In this document: positions 18,654 to 28,130 of the stretch, one piece after another | Position numbering within the stretch: the first letter of the stretch is position 1 | Layout: the number at the start of each line of letters is the position of its first letter | Origin: Rhodocyclales bacterium | GTDB lineage: Bacteria > Pseudomonadota > Gammaproteobacteria > Burkholderiales > Rhodocyclaceae | Assembly (NCBI GenBank): GCA_016235765.1 | Contig: JACRIZ010000003.1 | Coordinates: 1 to 54,665, forward strand | DNA length: 54,665 nt | Direction of reading: 5' to 3' | The notes under the pieces: generated by a model | Told to the model about the DNA's origin: nothing | The model's input: the letters and a program-made list of their open reading frames with translations, nothing else | Database searches by the model: none | Position numbers and translations under genes: made by a program

Positions 18654-19537
18654 CGCGGCGCCACGTCCTCCAGCGCCGCCGGCGCCAGGTTGAAGGGCAG
18701 CGTGCAGCCGGCTTCGCAGACATTGGGCACGCTCATCGAGCGCAGGTTGTCGCGCGTCATCGGTCCGCCCACCACCTCCAGCGCCAGCGCCTGCAACCAC
18801 GACAACAAGGGCGACAGCCCGACCACCAGGCGGCGCCGGCCGGTGACCCGCCCGGTGAATTCGACCAGTTCGCGCAGGCTGTACTCGTGCGGGCCGCACA
18901 ACTCGAAGGTCTTGCCCTCCGCCTCGGGCCGCAGCAGCGACTCGACGATGGCGTCGGCGACATTGCCGACCCAGACCGGCTGGAAGCGCGCCTCGGGCGA
19001 CGCCAGCGGCATGATCGGCGCGTACTTGAGCAGGCGCGCGAACATGGTCAGGAAGGAATCGCCGTCGCCGAAGACCACCGAGGGCCGAAAGATGGTCGCA
19101 TGCGGAAATGCGGTCCGCACGGCATTTTCGCCGGCCGCCTTGGAACGCAGGTAGCCGGACGGCGCATCGGCGGCGGCTTTGAGCGCCGACATGTGCGCCA
19201 GCGTCGGAATGTTGGCCGCCCAGGCGGCGCGCGCCACGCGGCCGGGCAACTCGACGTGGGCCCGCGCAAAGCCGGGGCCAAAGGGATTGCCGTTGCCGCC
19301 CTTCAGGACGCCGACCAGATTCACGACTGCGTCCTGGCCGGCACAAAGCCGCGCCAGCGCGGCATCATCGTGGACGTCGGCTTCGACCACCTCGACGGTC
19401 GGCAGCGTGAACAGATGCTTGGCACGTTCGCGGCGGCGCGTCGCCACCGTGACACGCAGGCCGCGCGCGGCAAGCCGCCGCGCGACGTGGCCGCCGATGA
19501 ACCCGGAACCGCCGATCAGCAGGATGCCCTGGATCAT
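18629..19537 (-). CDS. NDUFA9-like NAD(P)-binding oxidoreductase (SDR, atypical)
   Basis: A 302-residue atypical short-chain dehydrogenase of the complex I NDUFA9 subunit family. The N-terminal dinucleotide-binding motif is LIGGSGFIGGHVARRL; other conserved parts are AVVNLVGVLKGG, the active-region YLRSKAAGENAVR and FQPVWVGNVADAI. Bacterial members are usually lone reductases or sugar-nucleotide epimerase relatives of unknown substrate; a role in complex I is not implied here. Its start overlaps the slt stop (ATGA), so it is the second gene of an slt operon, and its end overlaps metW. Confidence 0.85.
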   Translation of the reverse strand: MIQGILLIGGSGFIGGHVARRLAARGLRVTVATRRRERAKHLFTLPTVEVVEADVHDDAALARLCAGQDAVVNLVGVLKGGNGNPFGPGFARAHVELPGRVARAAWAANIPTLAHMSALKAAADAPSGYLRSKAAGENAVRTAFPHATIFRPSVVFGDGDSFLTMFARLLKYAPIMPLASPEARFQPVWVGNVADAIVESLLRPEAEGKTFELCGPHEYSLRELVEFTGRVTGRRRLVVGLSPLLSWLQALALEVVGGPMTRDNLRSMSVPNVCEAGCTLPFNLAPAALEDVAPRYLARPSR

Positions 19538-21507
19538 GGCAGTTCGATCACCTCATCGTCTGCGGCGCCCGCCGGACGAACCACGCCGAGCCGCGTCTTG
19601 AGCGACTGCGGCTTCTCCTCGAACAGCGCCGAATAGACCACGGCGTTGCTCATCACCTTCTTGACGTAGTCGCGCGTCTCGCCGAACGGGATGGTTTCGG
19701 CGTAGATGGCGCCTTCCAGCGCCTGGCTGCCGCGCCACTTCTGTGCCCGGTTCGGACCGGCGTTGTAGGCGGCCGAGGCCAGCACGGGCTGGTTGTCGAG
19801 CACCTCCAGTACCATCTTCAGGTAGCTGGTGCCGAGCGTGACGTTGGTGTCCATCTCGGTGACCCGCGAGGGGTGATAGCCGCTGAAATTGATCTTGTGC
19901 GCCACCCAGCGGGCGGTGGCCGGCATCAGTTGCATCAGGCCGCGCGCGCCGACCGAGGAACGCGCCTCGGTGACGAAGCGGCTTTCCTGGCGCATCAGGC
20001 CATACACCCAGGCATCGTCGAGGGAAGCCTCGCGCGCCTTGGCTGCGACTTCCGCGCGGAACGGCGCCGGGTAGCGCAGTGTGTAATCGTGCTGGAACTG
20101 GGTGCGCTCGGCGGTGGCGATGGCGCGGTCGATGGCGCCCTGGCGGCGCGCAAATTCGGCGGCGGCGAGCAACTGGCGGTCGTCCATGCCGCGCAGGTAC
20201 CAGGCCCATTCGCGGATCGCCTCGATGCGCATCTCGGCACCCAGGTCGGTACGCAGTACGGCCAGCGCCCGGCGCAGGCCGGGGTTGGCCTCGGCCTCGG
20301 CGAGTTCCTCGTCGGTGGACGGCTCGGCGCGCGCCGGAATCGCGATCGGCCGGCCAAGCTCGTCGTCGGCAAGGTTGCCATAGAAGCCGGGCCGGCCGGC
20401 AATCTTCAGGAACTGCGCCCTCGCCTCGTCGTGATGGCCGCGCGTCAGTTGGGCACGACCCAGCCAGTAGATCCACTCCGGCTGGCCGGCCAGGCGCGAC
20501 GGCATGCGCTCGACGGCCTTCGTCAATGCGGACCAGTCCTGGACGCGCAGCGCGGCGCGCGCATGCCAGGCATGCTGTTCGTCGCTCAGGCGGGTCCCCT
20601 CGGTCAGCGCATACCAGGCCAGCGCGGCCGGCTCGTGGTTCTGGGCGGCCTGCCAGGCAATCTGGCCCCAGGCATAGGCGCGGTCGGCCGCTTCATAGTG
20701 CTCCTCGATCGCGCGCCAGCGCGTCGCCGCCGCGTCAGGATCAGTCCGGGAAAGCCGTACCACGGCAAACAGCGCCAACTCGCGGCCCGGCCGGGTGGCG
20801 GCAAAGTTCGGCAGTTGCTTGGCCAGATAGCGCGCCGGATTGTCAGTGGCGACGTCGAGCTTGCGCGGGTCGATGGTGTGCTCCGGCGGCAGTTGCTTCG
20901 CCACCGTCCGCGCGGCGCTGAACTTGCGCACTTCGACCAGGCGCCGCACGCGGGTCCAGATGTCCTCCGCATCGAGACGCTTGTCGGCGAGCAGCCGATC
21001 CATCAGCGGCTGGCAGGCATCCGGCAGGTCGATGGCGTTGAACCACAGCGGCCGCGCCTCATCGAGCGCCGTCGCGTCCTGCTGCTTTGCCAAGCGTGCC
21101 TGCAGCGCGTAACAGACCAACTCCTGGTCGGGCTGAGCCAGGGATGAGTACTCCTGCTGGAAGGTCTTCCAGTCCTGCCGCTTGCCCAACTGGCGCAGCC
21201 ATTCGCCGCGCAGCTTCTCGGCCAGGTAGGAGCCAGACTCGCGCTCGAGGAATTCCCGCACCCCCGCGAAGGAATCCTCCTCGATGCGCAGGCGCAAGCG
21301 CCAGTGGTCGACCCATGGCGCAAATTCGGTGTCGCGCAGCGATTCCGCAACGCGCGCCAGATGAACGCGTTCGCCGCTTCGGAACGCCTCGCGCGCCTCG
21401 ACGAAGCGCGCGCCGGCATCGCGCGTCGCGGGCGCGACAGGCGCCGCCGCCGCGATCAACGCCAGCGTCGAAGCGGCCTTGATGATCGTATATAGTCTTA
21501 CGGACAT
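19534..21507 (-). CDS. slt: Soluble lytic murein transglycosylase (Slt70 type)
   Basis: A 657-residue periplasmic enzyme that cleaves peptidoglycan glycan strands, forming 1,6-anhydromuramic ends. After a signal peptide (ALIAAAAPVAPA) comes a long helical superhelix of about 450 residues, the U-shaped domain of Slt70. The C-terminal goose-lysozyme-like domain shows YGLMRQESRFVTEARSSVGA with the catalytic Glu, GLMQLMPATARWVA and LASAAYNAGPNR. Length is close to E. coli Slt. The fau gene starts only 16 bp away on the other strand, so promoters overlap the coding regions. Confidence 0.92.
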   Translation of the reverse strand: MSVRLYTIIKAASTLALIAAAAPVAPATRDAGARFVEAREAFRSGERVHLARVAESLRDTEFAPWVDHWRLRLRIEEDSFAGVREFLERESGSYLAEKLRGEWLRQLGKRQDWKTFQQEYSSLAQPDQELVCYALQARLAKQQDATALDEARPLWFNAIDLPDACQPLMDRLLADKRLDAEDIWTRVRRLVEVRKFSAARTVAKQLPPEHTIDPRKLDVATDNPARYLAKQLPNFAATRPGRELALFAVVRLSRTDPDAAATRWRAIEEHYEAADRAYAWGQIAWQAAQNHEPAALAWYALTEGTRLSDEQHAWHARAALRVQDWSALTKAVERMPSRLAGQPEWIYWLGRAQLTRGHHDEARAQFLKIAGRPGFYGNLADDELGRPIAIPARAEPSTDEELAEAEANPGLRRALAVLRTDLGAEMRIEAIREWAWYLRGMDDRQLLAAAEFARRQGAIDRAIATAERTQFQHDYTLRYPAPFRAEVAAKAREASLDDAWVYGLMRQESRFVTEARSSVGARGLMQLMPATARWVAHKINFSGYHPSRVTEMDTNVTLGTSYLKMVLEVLDNQPVLASAAYNAGPNRAQKWRGSQALEGAIYAETIPFGETRDYVKKVMSNAVVYSALFEEKPQSLKTRLGVVRPAGAADDEVIELP

Positions 21508-21523
21508 GTTTTGAGCTTAGCAC

Positions 21524-22123
21524 ATGGCCCTTGTCCATCCATCCTCCAATCAGGGACCCGATTCCGCCGCCTTTCGTTCCCTGTTGCGGCGGGAGAAGAT
21601 CGCCGCGCGGATGGCGCTGCCGGACGATGAACACCGACGCGCCTCGGCCGCCATCGACAGCCGCCTGGAAGCCCTGCTTGCCGGGCGATCGCCGCAGGTC
21701 GTCGCGTTCTGCTGGCCGCTGCGCCGGGAATTCGATTGCCGGCCGCTGGTCGAACGCCTGCTCGCCCGCGGCTGGCGGGCAGCACAGCCGGCCGTGCTTG
21801 CCCCTGACTCGGCCATGGTGTTCCGCCCCTGGACCCCGGCGACGCCGATGACCCAGGACCGGCACGGCGTTCCGATTCCCGTCGGCGCGGAGACCGTCGC
21901 GCCTGACGTGGTGTTGCTGCCGCTGGTCGCCTTCGACGCGTCGGGCTACCGGATCGGCTACGGCGGCGGCTATTTCGACCGGACGCTGGCAACACTGTCG
22001 CCGCGCCCGTTCGCGGTCGGCGTCGGCTTCGAACTGGCGCGCGTCGAATCGGTACGGCCCGAGCCGCACGACATCCGCCTCGATGCCATCGTCACCGAAG
22101 CCGCCTGTGTGATGGCGTCATAA
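21524..22123 (+). CDS. fau: 5-formyltetrahydrofolate cyclo-ligase
   Basis: A 199-residue enzyme that converts 5-formyl-tetrahydrofolate to 5,10-methenyl-tetrahydrofolate with ATP. The N-terminal basic segment LLRREKIAARMALP and the signature GYRIGYGGGYFDRTLA with the preceding LPLVAFD are diagnostic. With purU it is the second folate one-carbon gene in the window. In many proteobacteria 6S RNA lies just upstream of this gene; here only 16 bp separate it from slt, so no such RNA is present. Confidence 0.9.
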   Translation: MALVHPSSNQGPDSAAFRSLLRREKIAARMALPDDEHRRASAAIDSRLEALLAGRSPQVVAFCWPLRREFDCRPLVERLLARGWRAAQPAVLAPDSAMVFRPWTPATPMTQDRHGVPIPVGAETVAPDVVLLPLVAFDASGYRIGYGGGYFDRTLATLSPRPFAVGVGFELARVESVRPEPHDIRLDAIVTEAACVMAS

Positions 22124-22162
22124 GCGCTTGCATTCCCGCCGGTTCCGTCCGATGATTTGCCC

Positions 22163-23194
22163 ATGAACAGCGCAACGACCGACAGCCTGCCGCTGGTTGC
22201 CCTGCAACCGGTGGTCGATGGCCAGCACGCCTGGGTGGCGATGATGCTGGCGACCGACTCGCTGCCCGACGCGGCAACGCAGGCACGCCTGTTCAACTCG
22301 GCTGGCCTGGCCGATGCGCTCGACGGCCTCGCCTGCATCGTGCCGTCCTTCGGCCGCCCCGCCGAAACCCCCGTCGAGGGCTTCATCCAGCGCGTTCCCG
22401 CCGTTGCCAACGGCGATGCCGGGTCGGCAACCGGTCCGCTGCCGCCGGAGTGCGCCTCCGGACCGTGCCTGGCCATCGGCGTCGACAGCTTTTCGGCCTT
22501 CGAGCGCCGCCGCAAGGCCGGTTTCACCTGGTTTGCCGGCAATTACGCGCTGCACCCGATGCCGGGCATGGCGGCCCGCAACGCCACCCGCCATGCGCTG
22601 GTACTGCAGTTGCTGACGCTGATCACCCATGACGCGGATTCGCGCGAGATCGAGAACCTCGTCAAGCAGGATGCCCAGCTCTCCTACCAGTTGCTGCGCC
22701 TGGTCAATTCCGTCGCATTTTCGCCGGGCCAGCGCATTACCAGCTTCAACCACGCGATCACCATGCTCGGCCGCAAGCCGATGCAGCGCTGGTTGCAACT
22801 GCTGCTCTATGCCCGCCCGGAGGGCGGTGACCGCAGCCCGCTGCTGCCGCGCGCGGCGATGCGGGCGGCCTTCATGGAGGCGCTGTTCCCGACCGCCAGC
22901 GCCGAGACCCGCGAGCAGGCCTTCATGGCCGGCATGTTTTCGCTACTCGACGTCATGTTCAACGAAAAGCTGGCCAAGCTGCTGGCGCCGCTGCATCTGG
23001 CGGTCGAGGTCAACCGGGCGCTCCAGGAGCGCGGCGGCGAGTTGGGCCTGGCGCTGCGTGCCGTCGAAACCGCCGAGACGGGCAGCTCGCCGCTGGCGCC
23101 GACCCTGGCCGAGGCCGGGATCGACGTCGAGACCTGGACCGTGGCGCTGGTCAAGGCCTGCCGCTGGTCGGTGTGTGTCAGCCACGAGGCGTGA
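22163..23194 (+). CDS. HDOD-domain signalling protein with degenerate EAL-like N-terminus
   Basis: A 343-residue cytoplasmic protein. Residues about 180-340 are an HDOD domain (LVKQDAQLSYQLLRLVNS, ITSFNHAITMLGRKPMQRWLQLLLYA), related to HD phosphohydrolases but lacking their metal ligands. The N-terminal half begins LPLVALQPVVDGQHAWVAMML and resembles the degenerate EAL region of YuxH-like proteins, without the E-A-L catalytic motif. Such proteins are regulators; no enzyme activity is expected. The ATG at 22163 is used. It follows fau by 39 bp and may be co-transcribed. Confidence 0.83.
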   Translation: MNSATTDSLPLVALQPVVDGQHAWVAMMLATDSLPDAATQARLFNSAGLADALDGLACIVPSFGRPAETPVEGFIQRVPAVANGDAGSATGPLPPECASGPCLAIGVDSFSAFERRRKAGFTWFAGNYALHPMPGMAARNATRHALVLQLLTLITHDADSREIENLVKQDAQLSYQLLRLVNSVAFSPGQRITSFNHAITMLGRKPMQRWLQLLLYARPEGGDRSPLLPRAAMRAAFMEALFPTASAETREQAFMAGMFSLLDVMFNEKLAKLLAPLHLAVEVNRALQERGGELGLALRAVETAETGSSPLAPTLAEAGIDVETWTVALVKACRWSVCVSHEA

Positions 23195-23241
23195 TCGCGC
23201 GTTATGATCGCGTGCAAAAGAATTTGCCCCGGAGCCCTCAG

Positions 23242-23463
23242 TTGAAGCGCCAACTTCTCGTTCTCGCCGCCTTGCTGGCCACCTCTTCCCTCGCCCTTGC
23301 CGAGAAGAAAGTCAGTGGTGGCGGTACGCAACCCCCTAGCAGCCAGGCCGCCCAGGACAAGGCAGCGGCGGAGAAGGAGCGCCGCGAAGCGGCGAAGCGG
23401 GCACTCGATGCGCTGAAGGACAATAAGGGCGGCAAGGAGGGCGCCCGCAAGGGCGGCCGCTGA
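23242..23463 (+). CDS. Small exported charged protein
   Basis: A 73-residue protein starting at TTG with GGAG seven bases upstream. That start gives a good signal peptide (KRQLLVLAALLATSSLALA), while in-frame upstream starts would not. The mature part is short and very charged (AAEKERREAAKRALDALKDN) and ends with a Gly/Lys/Arg tail. Function unknown. A degenerate copy of the dispersed motif lies right after the cleavage site, encoding KVSGGGT. It lies between the HDOD gene and the convergent cysK. Confidence 0.6.
   Translation: MKRQLLVLAALLATSSLALAEKKVSGGGTQPPSSQAAQDKAAAEKERREAAKRALDALKDNKGGKEGARKGGR
23305..23330 (+). repeat. Dispersed bipartite motif, copy 5 (small exported protein, sense)
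   Basis: Reads AAGAAA, GTCAGTGG, seven bases (TGGCGGT), ACGCA. Three core mismatches, but the spacing and the variable segment fit the family. This is the weakest copy. Confidence 0.5.
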
Positions 23464-23476
23464 GGCCCGGCTAGCC

Positions 23477-24409
23477 TCAGGCGGCGAGGTGCTGGTAGAG
23501 CACCGTCGACAGGTAGCGCTCGCCGAAGGACGGCAGGATCACCACGGCAAGCTTGCGTGCGAACTCGGGACGACGCATCACTTCCAGCGCTGCCCACACC
23601 GCCGCGCCTGACGAAATCCCCACCAGAAGCCCCTCCTCGGCGGCCATGCGGCGCGCGGTGTTGACCGCATCGTCGTTGGAGACGCAAACAACTTCGTCGT
23701 AGGCCGTCCGGTCGAGGATCGTCGGCACGAAACCCGCACCTATGCCCTGGATGATGTGCGGCCCCTTCTCGCCGCGCGAGAGCATGGGACTGGCGGCCGG
23801 CTCCACCGCGACCACGCGCACGCCCGGATTGCGCGCCTTCAGCGTCTTGCCGATGCCCGTGATGGTGCCGCCGGTGCCGACCCCGGCGACGACCAGGTCG
23901 ACCCTGCCATCGGTGTCGCGCCAGATCTCCTCGGCGGTGGTGGCGCGGTGCACCGCCGGATTGGCCGGGTTCTCGAATTGCTGCGGGACGAACACGCGCG
24001 GGTCGGCGGCGGCCATTTCCTCGGCCTTGCGGATCGCGCCGGCCATGCCCTCGGCACCTGGGGTGAGTACCAGTTCCGCACCATAGGCGCGCAGCAACGC
24101 GCGCCGCTCCTTGCTCATGGTGTCCGGCATGACGAACACGGCCTTGTAGCCGCGCGCGGCGCAGACCATGGCCAGGCCGATGCCGGTGTTGCCCGAAGTC
24201 GGCTCGACGACGATGGTGTCGGGCCTGATCTTGCCGGCCGCTTCGGCGGCTTCGATCATGGCCACGGCGATGCGGTCCTTGACCGAGTGCGCCGGGTTCA
24301 TGAACTCGAGCTTGCAGGCGATGGTGCCGGTGATCCCTGCGGCGAGGCGGTTGAGGCGCACCAGCGGCGTATTGCCGACCAGGCTTGTGACGTCGTGGGC
24401 GATCTTCAT
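23477..24409 (-). CDS. cysK: Cysteine synthase A (O-acetylserine sulfhydrylase)
   Basis: A 310-residue fold type II PLP enzyme that makes cysteine from O-acetylserine and sulfide. The PLP lysine is in [14 protein letters not shown], the substrate loop is [13 protein letters not shown], the phosphate-binding loop is [13 protein letters not shown] and the C-terminal [13 protein letters not shown] is conserved. Its start lies inside the ilvA stop region (four-base overlap), so it is translated from the same message as ilvA. CysK rather than CysM is favoured by overall length and by the substrate-loop context. Confidence 0.92.
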   Translation of the reverse strand: MKIAHDVTSLVGNTPLVRLNRLAAGITGTIACKLEFMNPAHSVKDRIAVAMIEAAEAAGKIRPDTIVVEPTSGNTGIGLAMVCAARGYKAVFVMPDTMSKERRALLRAYGAELVLTPGAEGMAGAIRKAEEMAAADPRVFVPQQFENPANPAVHRATTAEEIWRDTDGRVDLVVAGVGTGGTITGIGKTLKARNPGVRVVAVEPAASPMLSRGEKGPHIIQGIGAGFVPTILDRTAYDEVVCVSNDDAVNTARRMAAEEGLLVGISSGAAVWAALEVMRRPEFARKLAVVILPSFGERYLSTVLYQHLAA

Positions 24410-25932
24410 GCTTGTCCGAGAAAGAGTTGGTAGGCGGGGTTCGTGGTTTCGTCCCAGTGGCGGTAGCCGAGGTCCTTGAGGAAGGCGCGGAAGGCCTTCA
24501 TGTCCTGCTTGGGCACCTGCATGCCGACCAGCACGCGGCCATAGTCGGCGCCGTGGTTGCGGTAGTGGAACAGCGAGATGTTCCAGCCCTTGCTCATGTG
24601 GTCCAGGAAATTGAGCAGCGCGCCCGGCCGCTCGGGAAACTCGAAGCGATAGAGCAGTTCGTCGCAGAGGCCCGGCGCGCGGCCGCCGACCATGTGGCGC
24701 ACGTGCAGCTTGGCCATTTCGTCGTCGGTGAGGTCGAGCGTCGGCAGGCCGTGCTTCTGCAGCGACTCGAGCAACCGGAGCGACTCGGCGCGGTCGGCGA
24801 CCTGCACGCCGGCGAAGACGTGCGCCTCCTTGGCGTCCGAGTAGCGGTAGTTGAATTCGGTGACGGCGCGCTTGCCGATCAGGCTGCAGAACTTCCGGAA
24901 GGAGCCGGGCTTCTCGGGAATGGTCACCGCCAGCACGGCCTCGCGCTGCTCGCCGACCTCGGCGCGCTCGGCGACGAAGCGCAGGCGGTCGAAGTTCATG
25001 TTGGCGCCCGAGGCGACGGCCACCAGCGTCTTGCCATGCGCGCCCGTCGCCTTCGCCCAGGCCTTGGCACCCGCGATGGCCAGCGCACCGGCCGGCTCCA
25101 GGATCGAGCGGGTGTCCTCGAAAACATCCTTGATCGCCGCGCAGATGGCGTCGGTGTCGACCAGCACCACCTCGTCGACGTACTGCTGGCAGAGGCGGAA
25201 GGTCTCGGCGCCGACGTACTTCACCGCGGCGCCGTCGGCGAACAGGCCGACCGTATCGAGCCGGACGCGCCGGCCGGCGGCGAGCGATTTCGCCATGGCG
25301 TCGGCATCCGCCGCCTCGACGCCGATGATCTTCGTCTGCGGCCGCAGGCGCTTGATGTAGGCCGCCACGCCCGAGATCAGGCCACCGCCGCCGATGCAGC
25401 AGAACACCGCGTCGATCGGCTCGGGGTGCTGGCGCAGGATTTCCATGGCGATGGTGCCCTGGCCGGCGATCACGTCCGGATCGTCATAGGGATGGACGAA
25501 GGTCAGCTTTTGCTTCTTCTCGAGGTCCAGCGCGTGGGCGTAGGCCTCGTCGTAGGACTCGCCGGCCAGCACCACCTCGACCATCGAGTCACCGTGCTTC
25601 CGGACCGCATCGATCTTGATCTGCGGCGTGGTGGTCGGCATGACGATCACCGCGCGGCAGCCCAGCCTGTGGGCGGAAAGCGCCACGCCTTGCGCGTGGT
25701 TGCCGGCCGAGGCGGCGATCACGCCACGCTTCTTCTGCGCCGGCGTCAGGTGCGCCATCTTGTTGTAGGCGCCGCGCAGCTTGAACGAGAACACCGGCTG
25801 CATGTCTTCGCGCTTGAGCAGCACGCGGTTGGCGATCCGCGCGGAAATGTTCGGCGCCGGTTCCAGCGGCGTCTCGACCGCCACGTCATAGACGCGGGCG
25901 TTGAGGATCTTTTCCAGGTAGTCGGGGTGCAT
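24406..25932 (-). CDS. ilvA: Threonine ammonia-lyase, biosynthetic
   Basis: A 508-residue threonine deaminase producing 2-oxobutyrate for isoleucine synthesis. The PLP-binding [19 protein letters not shown] and the glycine-rich phosphate loop [13 protein letters not shown] are intact. The C-terminal third has two ACT-like regulatory units, near [17 protein letters not shown] and [16 protein letters not shown], so it should be the isoleucine-inhibited biosynthetic form. The ATG at 25932 is used; longer frames run into upstream sequence. It overlaps cysK and is divergent from yqaA with 52 bp between starts. Confidence 0.94.
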   Translation of the reverse strand: MHPDYLEKILNARVYDVAVETPLEPAPNISARIANRVLLKREDMQPVFSFKLRGAYNKMAHLTPAQKKRGVIAASAGNHAQGVALSAHRLGCRAVIVMPTTTPQIKIDAVRKHGDSMVEVVLAGESYDEAYAHALDLEKKQKLTFVHPYDDPDVIAGQGTIAMEILRQHPEPIDAVFCCIGGGGLISGVAAYIKRLRPQTKIIGVEAADADAMAKSLAAGRRVRLDTVGLFADGAAVKYVGAETFRLCQQYVDEVVLVDTDAICAAIKDVFEDTRSILEPAGALAIAGAKAWAKATGAHGKTLVAVASGANMNFDRLRFVAERAEVGEQREAVLAVTIPEKPGSFRKFCSLIGKRAVTEFNYRYSDAKEAHVFAGVQVADRAESLRLLESLQKHGLPTLDLTDDEMAKLHVRHMVGGRAPGLCDELLYRFEFPERPGALLNFLDHMSKGWNISLFHYRNHGADYGRVLVGMQVPKQDMKAFRAFLKDLGYRHWDETTNPAYQLFLGQA

Positions 25933-25984
25933 GGGACTTGGGGATTGCCGCAAAGGACGAAAGACTAGCAGGTAACATGCGGGC

Positions 25985-26395
25985 ATGGAATTCCTCGCCA
26001 CCCCGGAAGCCGGTCTGCTCGGGCTTTTTCTCTCCAGCTTCCTCGCCGCCACGTTGCTGCCCGGCGGATCGGAAGCGGTGCTGTTCGCCCTGCTGAAGCT
26101 GCATCCGGAACAGGCCGTGCCGGCGCTGGTGCTGGCCACCCTCGGCAACACGCTGGGCGGCATGACCACCTACGGCATGGCGCGCCTGCTGCCGAAAAAG
26201 CAACTGCCGGAAAAGTCAGCCGTGGTGACACGCCACGGTGCGCCCGTCCTGATCCTGGCCTGGGCGCCGATCGTCGGCGACGCGCTGTGCGCCGCCGCCG
26301 GCTGGCTGCGCCTGCCCTGGCTGCCCTGCGCGCTCTGGATGGCGCTGGGCAAGGGTCTGCGCTACGGCGTGGTGATGGCCGGCGCCAGCCTTTGA
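25985..26395 (+). CDS. yqaA: YqaA/DedA-like membrane protein
   Basis: A 136-residue inner-membrane protein of the YqaA branch of the DedA/VTT superfamily. It begins with a re-entrant-like segment FLSSFLAATLLPGGSEAVLF, followed by ALVLATLGNTLGGMTTYGMA and two further hydrophobic stretches near the C-terminus. VTT proteins are linked to lipid flipping and membrane homeostasis; the role of YqaA is unproven. A full-core copy of the dispersed motif encodes EKSAVVTRHG in the cytoplasmic loop. Its stop lies one base from the stop of the convergent chemoreceptor. Confidence 0.82.
   Translation: MEFLATPEAGLLGLFLSSFLAATLLPGGSEAVLFALLKLHPEQAVPALVLATLGNTLGGMTTYGMARLLPKKQLPEKSAVVTRHGAPVLILAWAPIVGDALCAAAGWLRLPWLPCALWMALGKGLRYGVVMAGASL
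26209..26234 (+). repeat. Dispersed bipartite motif, copy 6 (in yqaA, sense)
   Basis: Reads GGAAAA, GTCAGCCG, seven bases (TGGTGAC), ACGCC. Leader and core are perfect. Confidence 0.9.
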
Positions 26396-26396
26396 C

Positions 26397-28022
26397 CTAA
26401 AGCCGGAAGCGGCTGACGTTGGTCTTCAGCGACAACGCGAGCTGCTGAAGTTCGCCGGCGGCCTGCGACACGGCATTGACTGCGGCGCTGTTCTCTTCGG
26501 TCATCTGGGCGATCTTCTCGACGCCTTGCGAGATCTGGTTGCTGGCTGCCGCCTGCTCCTGCAGCGCGGTGGAGATCTCGTCGACCGCCGCCAGTACCTT
26601 GCCGGCACCGGCCTCGATGCTGCTCATCGATTCGCCGGTCGCCGCGGCGACCGCAACGCCCTTCCCGACCTGCGCCGTGCCCTGCTCCATCTGCGTCACG
26701 GCGATCTGGGTGCCGGTCTGCATTTCGCCGATCATGGTCGAGATTTCCTGGGTCGACGTGGCCGTCTTCTCCGCCAGCTTGCGCACTTCGTCGGCAACCA
26801 CGGCAAAGCCGCGGCCCTGTTCGCCGGCGCGCGCTGCCTCGATGGCCGCGTTCAGGGCCAGCAGGTTGGTCTGGTCGGCGATCTCGCGGATCACGCCGAC
26901 AATGCCGGAGATCTTCTGCGACTGCGCGCCGAGTTGGCGCACCACCCGGGTCGAGCCGTCGACCGAGCCGGCAATGGTATTGATTTCGCCGACCGTCTCC
27001 TGGACGTGCCGGGCGCCTTCGATCGACAGCTTGCGCGCTTCGTCGGCCAAGGAGTGGGCGCTCTTGGCGCTGTCGTTGACCAGGTTGATGCTGACGGTCA
27101 TTTCCTCGACCGCGGCGGCGATCGAGGAAGCGGAATCGCTTTGCTGGCTGGAGCCGTCGGCCACCTGTTGCGCGGTGCTCGCCATCGATTGCGCGGCATC
27201 GCCCAATTGGACGGCCGCGTCGTTGATGCGGGCGATGACGTCATGCAGCGCCGTCTGCATCTGCTTCAAGCCCGCCAGCAAGCTGGCCGAATCGCCCGGC
27301 GCGGTTTCGATGGCGGTGGACAGATCGCCTTGCGCAATCGTATTGACCTTCTCGGCCGCGTAGGCCGGATCGCCGCCCAGTTGGCGCATCACCTCGCGCA
27401 TGATCCAGAGCGACACGCCAACGCCGACCGCCAGGAAGACGAGCGCGAGAATGGCCGAAAGCATGGTCTCCCACCCGACGGTATCGGCGGCGCTCTTCTC
27501 CTGGGCCGCGGCATTCTCCGTCGCCACCTTGACCAGTTCGTCGATCGCGATGCGGTGTTCGTCGTACTTGTGCGTCAATTGGCCCAGGACCGCTTCCGCG
27601 GCCTTGGCGTCGCCGCGCTGCAAGGCGGGCAGAAACTCGCGTTGCTGCAGATCGAGCAGCTCCCTGCCGGGCTTGTAGGCCTTCTCGATCAGCAGCGTCT
27701 TGGCCGGACCCGCCGGCAGTTCCTTCTGCCAGTACAGATGGCGATCCTCGAAGTCCTTGGCCAGCGCCCGCGATTTTTCGGCCAAGGCCGGCAGTTTTGC
27801 CTTGTCGGCACCCGCCATCTGCAGGGATACGAGATAGGACTCGACCAGATACTCCGGTGGCGGCAGGATGTCGGCGAGCAAATCCTTCTGCTGGACGATC
27901 TCCTGGTAGACGGGCCCGCTGACCTTGACATGGTTCAGCGTGCTCAAGGTAAACAGGCCCGACACAATGAAGCCGGTCGCGAAAACGGCGACCAGCAACC
28001 ACAACTTGTTCTTGAACGACAT
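26397..28022 (-). CDS. Methyl-accepting chemotaxis protein
   Basis: A 541-residue transmembrane chemoreceptor. TM1 is near residues 8-28 and TM2 near 188-208. Between them lies a periplasmic helical sensor of about 155 residues of the four-helix-bundle type. A HAMP region follows ([20 protein letters not shown]), then the signalling domain with the hairpin tip [20 protein letters not shown] and [20 protein letters not shown]. There is no C-terminal CheR/CheB-binding pentapeptide. The ligand is not predictable. It is a single gene with its own promoter; no che genes are nearby. Confidence 0.95.
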   Translation of the reverse strand: MSFKNKLWLLVAVFATGFIVSGLFTLSTLNHVKVSGPVYQEIVQQKDLLADILPPPEYLVESYLVSLQMAGADKAKLPALAEKSRALAKDFEDRHLYWQKELPAGPAKTLLIEKAYKPGRELLDLQQREFLPALQRGDAKAAEAVLGQLTHKYDEHRIAIDELVKVATENAAAQEKSAADTVGWETMLSAILALVFLAVGVGVSLWIMREVMRQLGGDPAYAAEKVNTIAQGDLSTAIETAPGDSASLLAGLKQMQTALHDVIARINDAAVQLGDAAQSMASTAQQVADGSSQQSDSASSIAAAVEEMTVSINLVNDSAKSAHSLADEARKLSIEGARHVQETVGEINTIAGSVDGSTRVVRQLGAQSQKISGIVGVIREIADQTNLLALNAAIEAARAGEQGRGFAVVADEVRKLAEKTATSTQEISTMIGEMQTGTQIAVTQMEQGTAQVGKGVAVAAATGESMSSIEAGAGKVLAAVDEISTALQEQAAASNQISQGVEKIAQMTEENSAAVNAVSQAAGELQQLALSLKTNVSRFRL

Positions 28023-28079
28023 GATCCGCTCCCCCGGTTGGGCATCGGCGCATCCGCGGTTGCCGATATGCCGAAGGCA

Positions 28080-28108
28080 ATACTACCTTCGTAATACGAT
28101 CATGTCAC
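28080..28108 (-). promoter_or_regulatory. Promoter of the chemoreceptor gene
   Basis: On the minus strand GTGACA (28103-28108) and TAGTAT (28080-28085) are 17 bp apart, giving a leader of about 50 bases before the ATG at 28022. It resembles a sigma-70 promoter; I saw no flagellar sigma-28 pattern. Confidence 0.5.
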
Positions 28109-28130
28109 ATAATCATTAATTGAAAATGGG

